DNA of 64,000 bases from positions 1 to 64,000 of the forward strand of contig SLTJ01000028.1 of NCBI GenBank assembly GCA_004347685.1, written 5' to 3'. This document shows positions 51,523 through 60,705 of this stretch, one piece after another. Under the pieces are notes generated by a model. That model saw nothing but the letters and a program-made list of their open reading frames with translations, was not told the DNA's origin and searched no databases. Numbering within the stretch: the stretch's first letter is position 1; each line of letters begins with the position of its first letter. The DNA comes from Clostridia bacterium. Its GTDB lineage: Bacteria; Bacillota; DSM-521; Neomoorellales; SLTJ01. The position numbers and the translations under genes were made by a program.

Positions 51523-52203
51523 GTGACCAAGAAAATCGGGGATAAGGCCATCTTACAGGACGTAACCCTACAGGTTCCTACCGGGGGATTTGTGGCTGTA
51601 CTGGGTCCTAACGGGGCCGGAAAAACAACCCTGTTAAAGATTCTTTCCCTTTTGCTGCCGCCCAGCGCCGGCCAGGTTAAGATCGCCGGCCGCCCCGCCG
51701 AGGCTGCGGATCCCTCTCTGCGGCGGCAGATCGGCGTCATCTCTCACAGTACCCTCCTGTACAGCCACCTGAGCGCGGCCGAAAACCTTTATTTCTACGG
51801 CCGGCTCTACGACGTCGGCAATTTGCCCCTGCGGATCGAGTCCGTGCTGGAGGAAGTCGGTTTGCGGTACTACTTCCATGACCCGGTACGGACCTTTTCG
51901 CGCGGGATGCAGCAGCGCCTGGCCATTGCCAGGGCCATTCTCCACGAGCCGGCCTTGCTTTTCTTCGACGAGCCATATACCGGCCTGGACCAGCACGCCA
52001 TTGAAATTCTCAACGGGGTCCTGCGCCGGCTGCGGGACGAGCGGCGCACCATCTTCCTGATCACCCACAATTTTGAGCAGGGGCTGGATCTGGCCGATAG
52101 GGTAGTGATTTTGCGCCGGGGGCGGGTGGTCTTCAATGAGGAAACAGCCTCCCTCCGGGGCGCGGACTTCAAGAAACTGTACCTGCAAAAGGTGGAAGGC
52201 TAA
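51523..52203 (+). CDS. ccmA: Haem exporter ATPase CcmA
   Basis: 226 residues from GTG 51523. Walker A GPNGAGKTT, signature FSRGMQQRLAIARAI, Walker B LLFFDEPYTGLD, H-loop LITHNFEQG. With CcmB and CcmC it releases holo-CcmE. The conserved family start (MIEAxGVTKK) begins six codons upstream at ATA 51505 / ATT 51508, which is also where the GGGGG Shine-Dalgarno (51491-51495) points; no ATG, GTG or TTG is in frame there. A rare AUA/AUU start is therefore possible. Confidence 0.92.
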   Translation: MTKKIGDKAILQDVTLQVPTGGFVAVLGPNGAGKTTLLKILSLLLPPSAGQVKIAGRPAEAADPSLRRQIGVISHSTLLYSHLSAAENLYFYGRLYDVGNLPLRIESVLEEVGLRYYFHDPVRTFSRGMQQRLAIARAILHEPALLFFDEPYTGLDQHAIEILNGVLRRLRDERRTIFLITHNFEQGLDLADRVVILRRGRVVFNEETASLRGADFKKLYLQKVEG

Positions 52204-52208
52204 ACATC

Positions 52209-52883
52209 ATGTTCTGGCGCAAAGTAGGGGTACTGGTCTGGAAAGACCTGCTCCTTGAATTTCGCAGCAAACAAATGATAAGTTCGATGTTGATTTTTTC
52301 CTTCCTGGTGATTGTCATTTTTGCCTTCGCCTTTAACCCGGTACAGCGCACTACCCAGGAGGTGTTGCCGGGCATTATCTGGGTGGCCTTCACCTTCGCC
52401 GGAGTACTGGGGTTGAACCGGGCCTTTGCCGTGGAGAGGGATAATGACTGCCTGCTGGGGCTGATGCTGGCCCCGGTAGACCGCACGGCCATCTACGTGG
52501 CCAAGGTAACCAGCAATTTCATCTTTACCGGGCTGACGGAGATAGTTTCCTTTCCCTTGTTTCTGGTGTTTTTCAATTATCACCTGCAGGCCTCCCTGGG
52601 TTGGCTGGTACTGACTATTTTTCTCGGCACTTTGGGGTTTGTGGCCGTAGGCACCTTCCTAGCCGCCTTGGCTAGCAATACACGCATGAGTGAGATCCTG
52701 CTCCCCCTGATGGTTTTCCCGGTTATGGTACCGGTTTTGATCGCCGCGGTAGAAGCCACTTCTACCCTTATGAGCGGCGGCCAGTGGCAGGCCGTAGCTT
52801 CCTGGTTGCGGTTGCTGGGGGTTTACGATATAATCTTTTTAGCCGTGGCCTATGTCTTGTTCGATTACTGCCTGGAGGTGTAG
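52209..52883 (+). CDS. ccmB: Haem exporter permease CcmB
   Basis: 224 residues, six membrane helices. Begins VWKDLLLEFRSKQMISSMLI, the CcmB signature region, with GIIWVAFTFAGVLGLNRAFA and SEILLPLMVFPVMVPVLIAA. ATG 52209 lies 5 bp after ccmA, suggesting coupling. Confidence 0.94.
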   Translation: MFWRKVGVLVWKDLLLEFRSKQMISSMLIFSFLVIVIFAFAFNPVQRTTQEVLPGIIWVAFTFAGVLGLNRAFAVERDNDCLLGLMLAPVDRTAIYVAKVTSNFIFTGLTEIVSFPLFLVFFNYHLQASLGWLVLTIFLGTLGFVAVGTFLAALASNTRMSEILLPLMVFPVMVPVLIAAVEATSTLMSGGQWQAVASWLRLLGVYDIIFLAVAYVLFDYCLEV

Positions 52884-52885
52884 AA

Positions 52886-53563
52886 GTGAACGATAAATGG
52901 GATCGGCCCCTGGCGGGGATAACTCTGATCCTGATGCTGGTGGCCATCTATGCCATTTTCATTTATGCCCCGGTGGAAAAGACCCTCCTGGAGGTCCAGA
53001 AGATTTTTTACGTCCACGTGGGGACGGCCTGGAACGCCTTTCTCGCCTTCTTTGTCGTTTTCGTGGCCAGCGTGGCCTATCTCCGCACCCGGGAGGCGCG
53101 CTGGGACCGCCTGGGCAGCGCCTCTGCGGAGATAGGGGTGATGTTTACCACCCTGGTGCTGATCACCGGTCCTATCTGGGCCCGCTCTTCCTGGAACATG
53201 TGGTGGACGTGGGAGCCCCGCCTCACCACTACCTTGATTCTCTGGTTTATCTACGTGGCCTATCTCCTGATCCGGGCCACGGCGGGGGACGAGCGCCGCG
53301 GTATACTCGCCGCCGTTTTTGGCATTATCGGTTTCGTGGATGTACCCATTGTGTACTTGTCGGTACAATGGTGGGGCAGCCACCCGATAGTACTTGGGTC
53401 AAGCGGTGGGGGGCTTCCGGCCTCAATGCTCACCGCCCTTATTTTAAGTGTGCTGGCCTTTACCGCCCTGTATTTGTACTTGTTGCGTAAGAACCTGGGC
53501 ATACAGGCCGTGGAGGAGGAGCTAAAGCAGCTAAAAGAAGAACTGCGGCAGGAATACGATTAG
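52886..53563 (+). CDS. ccmC: Haem delivery protein CcmC
   Basis: 225 residues, six membrane helices with the WWD motif WNMWWTWEPRLTTTLILW and flanking haem-ligand histidines in VHVGTAWNAF and QWWGSHPIVLG. It loads haem on CcmE. GTG 52886 follows GGAGG at the ccmB stop. The charged coiled tail (EEELKQLKEELRQEYD) is longer than usual. Confidence 0.94.
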   Translation: MNDKWDRPLAGITLILMLVAIYAIFIYAPVEKTLLEVQKIFYVHVGTAWNAFLAFFVVFVASVAYLRTREARWDRLGSASAEIGVMFTTLVLITGPIWARSSWNMWWTWEPRLTTTLILWFIYVAYLLIRATAGDERRGILAAVFGIIGFVDVPIVYLSVQWWGSHPIVLGSSGGGLPASMLTALILSVLAFTALYLYLLRKNLGIQAVEEELKQLKEELRQEYD

Positions 53564-53596
53564 GTGGGCCGTTGAGTAACAAAGGGGGAATCAGAA

Positions 53597-53737
53597 ATGG
53601 AATATGTTTGGGCTGCCTACAGTGTCACCTGGATATTTATTTTTGCTTACACGCTGGTTCTTGGCCGGCGGCAAGCGAGGCTGCTACGGGAGCTGGCAGC
53701 TTTGCGGGAAGCTATCGGGAAAGAGAGTGCTGGTTGA
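53597..53737 (+). CDS. ccmD: Small ccm protein CcmD
   Basis: 46 residues: EYVWAAYSVTWIFIFAYTLV forms one membrane helix, followed by a basic/coiled tail (GRRQARLLRELAALREA). The YVWxAY start is typical of CcmD, which stabilises CcmC-CcmE. ATG 53597 follows AAAGGGGGAA. The stop overlaps the -35 of the tuf promoter. Confidence 0.85.
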   Translation: MEYVWAAYSVTWIFIFAYTLVLGRRQARLLRELAALREAIGKESAG

Positions 53738-53762
53738 CTTGGCTAAGGAAATACGCTAGAAT
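53734..53762 (+). promoter_or_regulatory. Promoter of tuf
   Basis: TTGACT (53734-53739) and TAGAAT (53757-53762) with a 17-bp spacer; the -35 overlaps the ccmD stop codon. Confidence 0.75.
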
Positions 53763-53809
53763 AGAGCCGGTTCTATTGGGAAAACCTGGCTTGAAGGAGG
53801 ATTACGTCC

Positions 53810-55012
53810 ATGGGCAAGCAAAGATTCGAGCGGACGAAGCCGCACGTAAACGTAGGGACCATCGGGCACGTAGACCATGGGAAGACCACCTTAACCGCGG
53901 CGATCACCTATATTCTAGCCAAGCAAGGGAAAGCGAAAGCCACGGCGTTTGAGGAAATAGACAAGGCGCCGGAGGAGCGGGAGCGGGGCATCACCATCGC
54001 CACGGCGCACGTGGAGTACGAGACCGACAAGCGGCACTATGCGCATGTAGACTGTCCGGGGCACGCCGACTACGTGAAGAACATGATTACCGGGGCGGCA
54101 CAGATGGACGGGGCGATCCTGGTGGTATCGGCGGCGGACGGGCCGATGCCGCAGACGCGGGAGCATATCGTACTGGCGCGGCAGGTAGGGGTGCCGTATA
54201 TCGTGGTTTTCTTGAACAAGGCGGACATGGTAGACGACGAAGAACTGATGGAACTGGTAGAGATGGAAGTCAGGGAACTGTTGAGCCAGTATGAGTTTCC
54301 TGGGGATGACCTGCCGATAATCGCGGGGTCGGCGCTGAAGGCGCTGGAGTGCGCGTGTGGGCAAAGGGAATGTCAGTGGTGTGGGAAAGTGCTGGAGCTT
54401 TTGGACGCGGTAGACGAGTATATTCCGACGCCACAGCGGGATAAAGACAAACCGTTCCTGATGCCGATAGAAGACGTATTCACGATCACGGGGCGGGGGA
54501 CAGTAGCGACCGGGAGAGTAGAGAGAGGGACGATAAAAGTAGGGGAAGAAGTGCAGATAGTAGGGTTAAGTGACGAGCCGCGCAAGACGGTAGCGACGGG
54601 AGTAGAGATGTTCCGGAAGACGCTGGATGTAGCCGAAGCGGGTGACAATATCGGGGTACTGCTACGGGGAGTAGACCGGAAAGAAATAGAGAGAGGGCAG
54701 GTACTGGCGAAGCCGGGGTCAATCAAGCCGCACACCGGTTTTGACGCGGAAGTATACGTATTGACGAAGGAAGAAGGCGGGAGGCACACGCCGTTTTTCA
54801 ACGGCTACCGGCCGCAGTTCTACTTTCGGACGACAGACGTGACCGGGACGATCACGCTGCCGGAAGGGGTAGAGATGGTGATGCCGGGAGATAACGTGCG
54901 GATGGGGATCAAGCTGATAACGCCGATAGCGATAGAAGAAGGGCTGCGGTTCGCCATTCGCGAGGGAGGCCGCACGGTTGGGGCCGGCGTTGTCACCGCC
55001 ATTAAGGAGTAA
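53810..55012 (+). CDS. tuf: Elongation factor Tu with a four-cysteine insertion
   Basis: 400 residues. G1 [13 protein letters not shown] (G3) and NKAD (G4) are intact. At 181-191, in the loop before [11 protein letters not shown], the sequence reads [11 protein letters not shown] (CxC-x4-CxxC) where most EF-Tu have GDPEW-like residues; this could bind zinc or another metal. Codons in the middle of the gene (about 54240-54900) favour GTA, ATA and AGA more than the neighbours. ATG 53810 follows AAGGAGGA. Confidence 0.98.
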   Translation: MGKQRFERTKPHVNVGTIGHVDHGKTTLTAAITYILAKQGKAKATAFEEIDKAPEERERGITIATAHVEYETDKRHYAHVDCPGHADYVKNMITGAAQMDGAILVVSAADGPMPQTREHIVLARQVGVPYIVVFLNKADMVDDEELMELVEMEVRELLSQYEFPGDDLPIIAGSALKALECACGQRECQWCGKVLELLDAVDEYIPTPQRDKDKPFLMPIEDVFTITGRGTVATGRVERGTIKVGEEVQIVGLSDEPRKTVATGVEMFRKTLDVAEAGDNIGVLLRGVDRKEIERGQVLAKPGSIKPHTGFDAEVYVLTKEEGGRHTPFFNGYRPQFYFRTTDVTGTITLPEGVEMVMPGDNVRMGIKLITPIAIEEGLRFAIREGGRTVGAGVVTAIKE

Positions 55013-55041
55013 TTGACAAATCCATTGTGGCGTGGTAAAGT
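55013..55041 (+). promoter_or_regulatory. Promoter of rpmG-secE-nusG
   Basis: TTGACA (55013-55018) directly after the tuf stop and TAAAGT (55036-55041) with a 17-bp spacer. Confidence 0.6.
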
Positions 55042-55095
55042 AAGGGGCGCAAATCTGGCGGCCCGGGGATGGGTCGGACCTGGGGGGAGTGAAAG

Positions 55096-55245
55096 ATGCG
55101 GATCAATATTACCCTGGCCTGCAGCGAGTGCAAAGAACGCAACTATATTACCAGCAAGAACAAGAAGAATGATCCTGACCGGATAGAGCTGAAAAAGTAC
55201 TGCCCCCGTTGCGGTGCCCATACTGTACACCGGGAGACCAAGTAA
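55096..55245 (+). CDS. rpmG: Ribosomal protein L33
   Basis: 49 residues of the zinc-binding form: [13 protein letters not shown] and [16 protein letters not shown] hold the four cysteines. ATG 55096 follows GGGGGGAGTG. It lies between tuf and secE as usual. Confidence 0.95.
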   Translation: MRINITLACSECKERNYITSKNKKNDPDRIELKKYCPRCGAHTVHRETK

Positions 55246-55249
55246 TATA

Positions 55250-55474
55250 ATGGCTACAACTACCAGTAAAGCGCTGGCTAAGCAAGAGAATATCGTCACC
55301 CGCGCGCGGCGCTTCCTGCGCGGTTCATGGGTTGAGCTGAAGAAGGTGCACTGGCCCACGCGGGAAGAACTTTTCACTTATACGGTAGTGGTTATTATTA
55401 TGGTGCTTGTTTTTATGGGGGCCATTTGGTTACTCGATTCTCTTTTCAGTTACCTTGTGGGGTTGGTGCTGTAA
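55250..55474 (+). CDS. secE: Preprotein translocase subunit SecE
   Basis: 74 residues: conserved amphipathic motif RGSWVELKKVHWPTREELFT, then one membrane helix (VVVIIMVLVFMGAIWLL). ATG 55250 starts 4 bp after rpmG. Confidence 0.95.
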   Translation: MATTTSKALAKQENIVTRARRFLRGSWVELKKVHWPTREELFTYTVVVIIMVLVFMGAIWLLDSLFSYLVGLVL

Positions 55475-55480
55475 GGCCGT

Positions 55481-56005
55481 ATGGAAAAGAACTGGTATGT
55501 CATTCATACCTACGCTGGATACGAGAACAAGGTCAAAGCCAACCTGGAGAAGCGCCTGGCTACCATGAATATGGGGGAAAAGATTTTCCAGGTTGTCGTG
55601 CCCATGGAAGACGAGTGGGAGATCAAGGACGGGAAGAAAAGGCTGGCCAAGCGCAAGATCTATCCCGGCTACGTCTTGGTGCAGATGATCCTGACCGACG
55701 ATTCGTGGTACGTGGTGCGCAACACCCCAGGCGTAACCGGCTTTGTGGGGGCCGGCTCCAAACCAGTCCCTTTGCACCCCGCGGAAGTGGAGCAGATAAG
55801 GCGCCAGATGGGCGCTGAGCAGCCGCGCGTGCGCGTAAATTTTGCGGTGGGAGAAAATGTACGCGTCATCACCGGTCCCTTTGAAAATTTTATCGGTACC
55901 GTAGAGGAAGTTCAACCCGAGCGCGGCAAGCTGAAGGTACTGGTTTCCATGTTTGGGCGGGAAACCCCGGTGGAACTGGATTTTACCCAGGTGGATAAGG
56001 TTTAG
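55481..56005 (+). CDS. nusG: Transcription elongation/antitermination factor NusG
   Basis: 174 residues: NGN domain (NWYVIHTYAGYENKVKANLE, IYPGYVLVQM, NTPGVTGFVG) and C-terminal KOW domain (VRVITGPFENFIGTVEEVQP). ATG 55481 is 6 bp after secE. Confidence 0.97.
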   Translation: MEKNWYVIHTYAGYENKVKANLEKRLATMNMGEKIFQVVVPMEDEWEIKDGKKRLAKRKIYPGYVLVQMILTDDSWYVVRNTPGVTGFVGAGSKPVPLHPAEVEQIRRQMGAEQPRVRVNFAVGENVRVITGPFENFIGTVEEVQPERGKLKVLVSMFGRETPVELDFTQVDKV

Positions 56006-56023
56006 CAGGCTGGAGGTGAAAAT

Positions 56024-56455
56024 ATGGCCAAGAAAAAGGTGGTTGGGATGGTCAAACTCCAAGTAACCGCCGGCAAAGCGACTCCAGCTCCGCCGGTGGG
56101 GCCGGCCCTGGGGCAGCACGGAGTTAATATTATGGCCTTTTGCAAGGAATTCAACGAGCGGACGGCCGACCAGGAGGGCTTGATCATCCCAGTGGAGATA
56201 ACCGTCTACGATGATCGTTCCTTTACCTTTGTTACCAAGACGCCGCCCGCGGCCGTGCTCCTCAAGCGGGCCGCCGGTTTGGAGAAGGCTTCCGGGGAGC
56301 CGAACCGGCGCAAGGTGGCGCGGTTACCCAGGTCCACGGTGGTTGAGATCGCCCAGTTGAAGATGCCAGATCTAAATGCCTGTGACCTGGAAGCGGCGGT
56401 GCGCATGGTGGAAGGGACAGCCCGGAGCATGGGCATAGAAATAGCCGAGGCGTAG
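56024..56455 (+). CDS. rplK: Ribosomal protein L11
   Basis: 143 residues, standard length: [55 protein letters not shown] 56024 follows GGAGGTGA. Confidence 0.98.
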   Translation: MAKKKVVGMVKLQVTAGKATPAPPVGPALGQHGVNIMAFCKEFNERTADQEGLIIPVEITVYDDRSFTFVTKTPPAAVLLKRAAGLEKASGEPNRRKVARLPRSTVVEIAQLKMPDLNACDLEAAVRMVEGTARSMGIEIAEA

Positions 56456-56508
56456 AAAAAAGTGTGGGAGGAAAAGCAATTTCCGTTAGGACCACAGGAG
56501 GTATTATG

Positions 56509-57204
56509 ATGGCCAGGCATGGCAAGAAATATCAAGAAGCGGCCAAACTGCTAGATCGCCAGAAGGCCTACGATCCCCTTGAGGCGCTGGACTTGGTGAA
56601 GAAAACCGCTACCGCCAGATTCGACGAAACGGTCGAGGTGGCGGTAAAGCTCGGGGTGGATCCCCGGCATGCGGACCAGCAGGTGCGTGGGGCGGTGGTG
56701 CTGCCCCATGGTACCGGTAAGGAGCGCAAAGTGCTGGTCTTTGCCAAGGGCGATGCGGCCAAGGACGCGGAGGAGGCCGGGGCCGATTACGTGGGAGCCG
56801 AAGATCTGGTGGAAAAGATTCAGGGTGGCTGGCTGGACTTTGACGTGGCCATTGCCAGCCCGGAGGTTATGGGGATGGTGGGTCGGCTGGGCCGTATCCT
56901 CGGGCCCCGGGGATTGATGCCCAACCCGAAGAGCGGTACGGTCACCCCAGAAGTTGGCAGGGCGGTAAGGGAAGCCAAGGCCGGCAAGATTGAGTACCGG
57001 GTAGACCGGGCCGGGATAGTGCACTCCCCCATCGGGAGAGTGAGTTTTGAGCCGGCCAGGCTGTTGGAAAACCTGCAGGTTCTGATTGACGCCCTGGTCA
57101 AGGCCAAGCCGGCCGCGGCCAAGGGGCAGTACATGCGTGGCGTCGCCCTGGCCACCACCATGGGCCCCGGGATCAAGGTTAACGTGCAGAAGCTGCTCCG
57201 ATAG
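56509..57204 (+). CDS. rplA: Ribosomal protein L1
   Basis: 231 residues. [20 protein letters not shown] start, [20 protein letters not shown]-like segment and [21 protein letters not shown] prefer the second of two adjacent ATGs (56509) for spacing from AGGAGG. Normally autoregulatory through its mRNA. Confidence 0.97.
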   Translation: MARHGKKYQEAAKLLDRQKAYDPLEALDLVKKTATARFDETVEVAVKLGVDPRHADQQVRGAVVLPHGTGKERKVLVFAKGDAAKDAEEAGADYVGAEDLVEKIQGGWLDFDVAIASPEVMGMVGRLGRILGPRGLMPNPKSGTVTPEVGRAVREAKAGKIEYRVDRAGIVHSPIGRVSFEPARLLENLQVLIDALVKAKPAAAKGQYMRGVALATTMGPGIKVNVQKLLR

Positions 57205-57216
57205 AATAATATACAG

Positions 57217-57262
57217 CCGCAGACAGCAGGTGCGCAGAGCTTAAATTTTGCCTGCCGAGGCT
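57217..57262 (+). promoter_or_regulatory. Ribosomal protein L10 leader
   Basis: The core GCAGACAGCAGGTGCGCAG followed by AGCTTAAATTTTGCCTGCC matches the Firmicute L10(L12)4-binding leader, whose AGCAGGTG...CTGCC stem and kink-turn bind excess L10. It is followed 100 nt on by a strong terminator. Confidence 0.85.
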
Positions 57263-57358
57263 AGGGATGGTCCGGTGTGGTTTTCGGGTACGGCCTGACG
57301 GCAATGCTGGCCGCAGGTCGGGGAGGCCGCTGGATCTTAATCCGCTCCCGATATGGGA

Positions 57359-57395
57359 AGCCCTCGCCTGGCTTGCGCGCTTGCGAGGGCTTTTT
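57359..57395 (+). terminator. L10 leader attenuator terminator
   Basis: AGCCCTCGC (57359-57367) pairs with GCGAGGGCT (57383-57391), followed by TTTTT. Located between the L10 leader and rplJ, it should respond to L10 binding. Confidence 0.85.
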
Positions 57396-57422
57396 GCGTA
57401 TACGCAGAGAGGAGGTGAGCGG

Positions 57423-57956
57423 ATGAGTAAGAGCCGGGCTCGGAAAGAGCAAGAGGTGGCCAAACTGCAAGACCGGATGGAACGGTCACAGGCGATAATC
57501 CTCGCGGACTACCGCGGGCTGAAGGTAGCCGAAATAACCCGACTGCGCCGCCAGCTCCAGAATGCCGGCGCTGATCTCCAGGTGGTAAAGAACACCCTGG
57601 CCTGGCGCGCGGCTCAGGATATGGGATGGGAGGATCTCGCGCCATACCTGGAGGGGCCGACAGCCATGGCCTTTGCTCCCCGGGATGAAACGCAGATCGC
57701 TAAGATTCTGGTGGAGTTTGCCAGGGAGCACAAGGTAATGGGACTTAAAGGCGCGGTTCTGGCCGGGAGAGTTTTTTCTGGGGAAGGGGTCAAGGCCCTG
57801 GCCGAGCTCCCGTCCCGGGAGGAGCTGCTGGCCAGGGTGGCCGGCGGGATGGCGGCTCCCTTAAGTGGCCTGGCCGGGTGCCTGCAGGGCTTGTTACGGA
57901 ACCTGGTATATGTGTTAGAGGCAGTGCGCGAGCAGCAAGAGGCGCAAAGCGCGTAA
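57423..57956 (+). CDS. rplJ: Ribosomal protein L10
   Basis: 177 residues; N-terminal rRNA-binding domain (ERSQAIILADYRGLKVAEIT, LQVVKNTLAWRAA) and the C-terminal helix carrying L7/L12 dimers (GLLRNLVYVLEAVREQQEA). ATG 57423 follows GAGGAGG. Confidence 0.97.
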   Translation: MSKSRARKEQEVAKLQDRMERSQAIILADYRGLKVAEITRLRRQLQNAGADLQVVKNTLAWRAAQDMGWEDLAPYLEGPTAMAFAPRDETQIAKILVEFAREHKVMGLKGAVLAGRVFSGEGVKALAELPSREELLARVAGGMAAPLSGLAGCLQGLLRNLVYVLEAVREQQEAQSA

Positions 57957-58021
57957 TGATAAGAGCGGAGCTGGGCCATCGCTCAATCGCTAATTATAAC
58001 CTTTAGAGGAGGTAAGACGTA

Positions 58022-58411
58022 ATGCCAACCAAGGTAGAGGAGATTATTGAGGCCGTCAAAGGGCTTACGGTGCTGGAACTGTCACAACTGATCAAGGCCT
58101 TTGAAGAGGAGTTTGGCGTCAGTGCTGCGGCTCCCAAGGCGGTAATGGCCGCCCCGGCAGCCGGAGGTGCGGCTGCGCCAGCCGAAGCTGAAGAGGAGCA
58201 GACCGAGTTTGATGTTATCCTCACTGGCGCCGGCGACAAGAAAATCAACGTTATTAAGGTGGTCCGTGAGTTGACCAACCTGGGTCTGAAAGAAGCCAAA
58301 GCCCTGGTGGATGAAGCGCCCAAGCCGGTAAGGGAGAAGGTCAGCCGGGAAGAGGCAGAGCAGGTAAAGGACAAACTGGTTGAGGCCGGGGCCTCGGTAG
58401 AGATAAAGTAG
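58022..58411 (+). CDS. rplL: Ribosomal protein L7/L12
   Basis: 129 residues: N-terminal dimerisation helices ([20 protein letters not shown]), Ala-rich hinge, and the factor-binding domain ([37 protein letters not shown]). ATG 58022 follows AGAGGAGGTAAG. rpoB, normally next, is displaced by 4.6 kb. Confidence 0.98.
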   Translation: MPTKVEEIIEAVKGLTVLELSQLIKAFEEEFGVSAAAPKAVMAAPAAGGAAAPAEAEEEQTEFDVILTGAGDKKINVIKVVRELTNLGLKEAKALVDEAPKPVREKVSREEAEQVKDKLVEAGASVEIK

Positions 58412-58877
58412 TTACTCGGATTGGAGCCGAAACCGCAAGTATACCTGCGCCCGGAGGTGTTGCCTGCACCGAAGGGCGCATTTTCATCATTACCACTGCA
58501 GCTTGCGACAATATCAGTATCCAGTTTTGCTCTGCTTCTTAGCCACCCTCAGCAAGCGCCAGCACCCTTAGGATTTCTTTGGGCACCCTTTCGGCATAGC
58601 CTAGGGCCCGGCGGGCTATCACCGGGGCCGCCGCCTGGTGGGTGACAAGCCGTACAGTGAAAAAATTTCGCAGGCTTGATTCTTCGAAGCGCAGTCCTGA
58701 ACCACCAGAACGGCGGCCCCAAAACCAAGTTGGCCGTCCCCTAATGCTGCTGAACGGGCGGGCCTGAATGACTGTCTGTCCCTCCCCACCTGGCAGGACT
58801 TCCCTTCATTGATGGCGAATTCCTCGATATTATTGCGGAAGGCCTTTGCCAATTGACGACACACGAGGGGGCGGTGA
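58412..58877. other. Non-coding/decayed sequence after rplL
   Basis: 466 bp without an intact gene on either strand. No clear terminator follows rplL. Coding-like fragments occur on the minus strand (see 58539-58640, and LAKAFRNNIEEFAINEGKSC near 58790-58850 in another frame). I read this as the left edge of foreign, decaying DNA. Confidence 0.5.
58539..58640 (-). pseudogene. Unrecognised C-terminal gene remnant
   Basis: The minus strand reads PVIARRALGYAERVPKEILR then VLALAEGG and a TAA. Composition and amphipathic pattern look like a real protein end. A second piece in a different frame upstream (on the minus strand) contains QLAKAFRNNIEEFAINEG. I cannot assign the family. Confidence 0.35.
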
Positions 58878-60390
58878 ATGCTGGTGGCCATAGAAGCGGG
58901 CGCCGTAGTCAGCGGTTCGATTTTTCCCGAACCGGTCAAGGTGCTGGTGGTGAGGCCTGTTGGCTCCTCACGGATCAAGATTGAGGCGGTAGGGCTGAAC
59001 TCCCGGCGGTACTATGACCCGGTCCTCAGCTATGATGAGCTGGCCGGCCTGGTAAGGTCCCGCGAACATGCCCTGGAGTTTACGGGTAACCCCGAGCACG
59101 TTTTTCTTTTTTTAGAGGGCATGCGCATCCGCAATGCCTTCCAGTTTGACCCCCTTTACGGTATAAGCGTTTCCCGGGTGGACCCCCTGCCGCACCAGAT
59201 CGAGGCGGTGTACCACCATATCCTCAAAAACCCCACCATCCGTTTTCTGCTGGCCGACGACCCTGGCGCCGGCAAGACCATCATGGCCGGCCTGCTGCTA
59301 AAAGAGCTGAAGTACCGGGGGCTGGTAGGCCGGGTCCTCATCATCACCCCCGGCCACCTGAAGGACCAGTGGCTGCGGGAAATGAAGGAGCGCTTCCAGG
59401 AAAACTTCCTGGTGGTGGACCGGGGCGTGATGAACGCCAGTTGGGGGCAGAACGTCTGGACCGAGCACCACCAGGTCATCACCTCCCTGGATTTCGCCAA
59501 GCAGGACGACGTGATGTTCGCCCTGAAGGATTCCTCCTGGGACCTGGTGATCGTGGACGAGGCCCACAAGATGGCCGCCTACCGCTACGGGGAGAAGGTC
59601 ACCAAGACCGCCCGTTACCAGTTCGGCGAGCTTATCTCCCGGATCACCAAGTATTTGCTTTTTCTCACCGCCACGCCCCACCGCGGGGACCGGAGACCCT
59701 GGAGGAGCTGGGGGAGGAGATCGAGAAGCTGGCGGAACTGGTGCTCCTGGCGCGCGAGGTGGAAAGAAAAGAGATTGAAACCAAGCTCAACCGCCTGCGG
59801 GAGGTTATCGAGGACGAAAACCTGCGCCAGACCGGCACCAAGCTGCTCATCTTCACCGAATCCCGGGACACCTTGGAGTACGAGGCCATCCGCCGGGTGA
59901 GGGAGGCCACCCTGGAGGCCCTGGCCACCCGGCACATTGATTTGTCCCGGGTCCTGGGTGAGCAGAGGCAGGCCCGGGAAAACCGGCTGGTGCCTGAGTA
60001 CGTGGAAAAATTCTTCTTGCGGGCTGCGGCCAGGCTGGGGCTGAAGGTGGAAAGGCGCCGGGACGGCTTCTGGCGGGTGGAGGCGGTTCCCTTTGAGGTG
60101 CGCAACCAGCCGTACGCCTTAAAGGCCAGGTTAGGGGAAGTCCACCGAGAGTACCTGAAGGTGGCCTTCGACAAGGACGCGGCCTTCAGGGGGCAGGCCG
60201 AGCTGGTGACGATGGGGCACCCGCTGATGGAGGCGGTGCTGGAGACCGTGTTCCAGCGTTACCGCGAGGAGGCCTCCCACGGCGCCGTGTTTACCGACCC
60301 CGATGGCCGGAAGGACGGCTTCCTCTGGTTTTTGGCCGGGGAGGTCAAGGACGGCCGGGGCGAAGTGGCGGGGCGCCGACAAAGGAACTC
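58878..60390 (+). pseudogene. SNF2/HepA-type helicase with internal deletions and frameshift
   Basis: From ATG 58878 the protein reads as a superfamily-2 helicase: LPHQIEAVYHHILKNP, Walker A ADDPGAGKTIMAG, motif Ia IITPGHLKDQW, DEAH box IVDEAHKMAAYRYG and motif III LFLTATPHRGD at about 59690. Here the frame changes and a large part is missing; the other frame resumes TLEELGEEIEKLAELVLLAR and runs to LLIFTESRDTLEY (about 59885). A second deletion removes motifs IV-VI; then EALATRHIDLSRVLGEQRQA to AGEVKDGRGEV follows. Intact relatives are about twice as long. Not functional as a helicase. Confidence 0.8.
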
Positions 60391-60412
60391 ATTAGAACAG
60401 CTTGTTAAAAAT

Positions 60413-60446
60413 ACGTCACCGTAATTATGTTTTTAACCACTTAGCG
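60413..60446 (+). repeat. 34-bp repeat, second copy
   Basis: Begins ACGTCACCGTAATTATG and ends ACTTAGCG, about 30 of 34 bases identical to 13458-13491. It lies precisely between the helicase remnant and the methylase remnant, as expected for a scar of insertion and deletion. Confidence 0.55.
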
Positions 60447-60705
60447 ATGGCGGTGGATAGGTTGGTTGATCAATCAAGTGTTCTTGTCCCGTGGATTACT
60501 CAATTGGAGGCTGTTGCTCATACTTTTAACAGACAAGCGTTGGCAATGGTATGGGATTACGTGGAGGCTTCACCCTTCATTTACTACCCCAGTGCAGTTG
60601 ATTGGGAAGAGAGAGTCTTGTCCCATCTCTCCCAAATACCGAACATCGAAACGCAAATCCCAACTGTCGCCCAGGCGAGCGGGGCGGCGTTGAAGGAGGC
60701 AAGAG
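60447..60705 (+). pseudogene. DUF1156 DNA methylase fragment
   Basis: Reads SSVLVPWITQLEAVAHTFNR, QALAMVWDYVEASPF and VLSHLSQIPN...TVAQASGAAL. DUF1156 adenine methylases contain RQALPMxWDFAExNPF and then TQASATALPY just before the catalytic DPPY. The fragment ends before DPPY, so it lacks the active site. It fuses directly to a DUF499 fragment. Confidence 0.65.
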
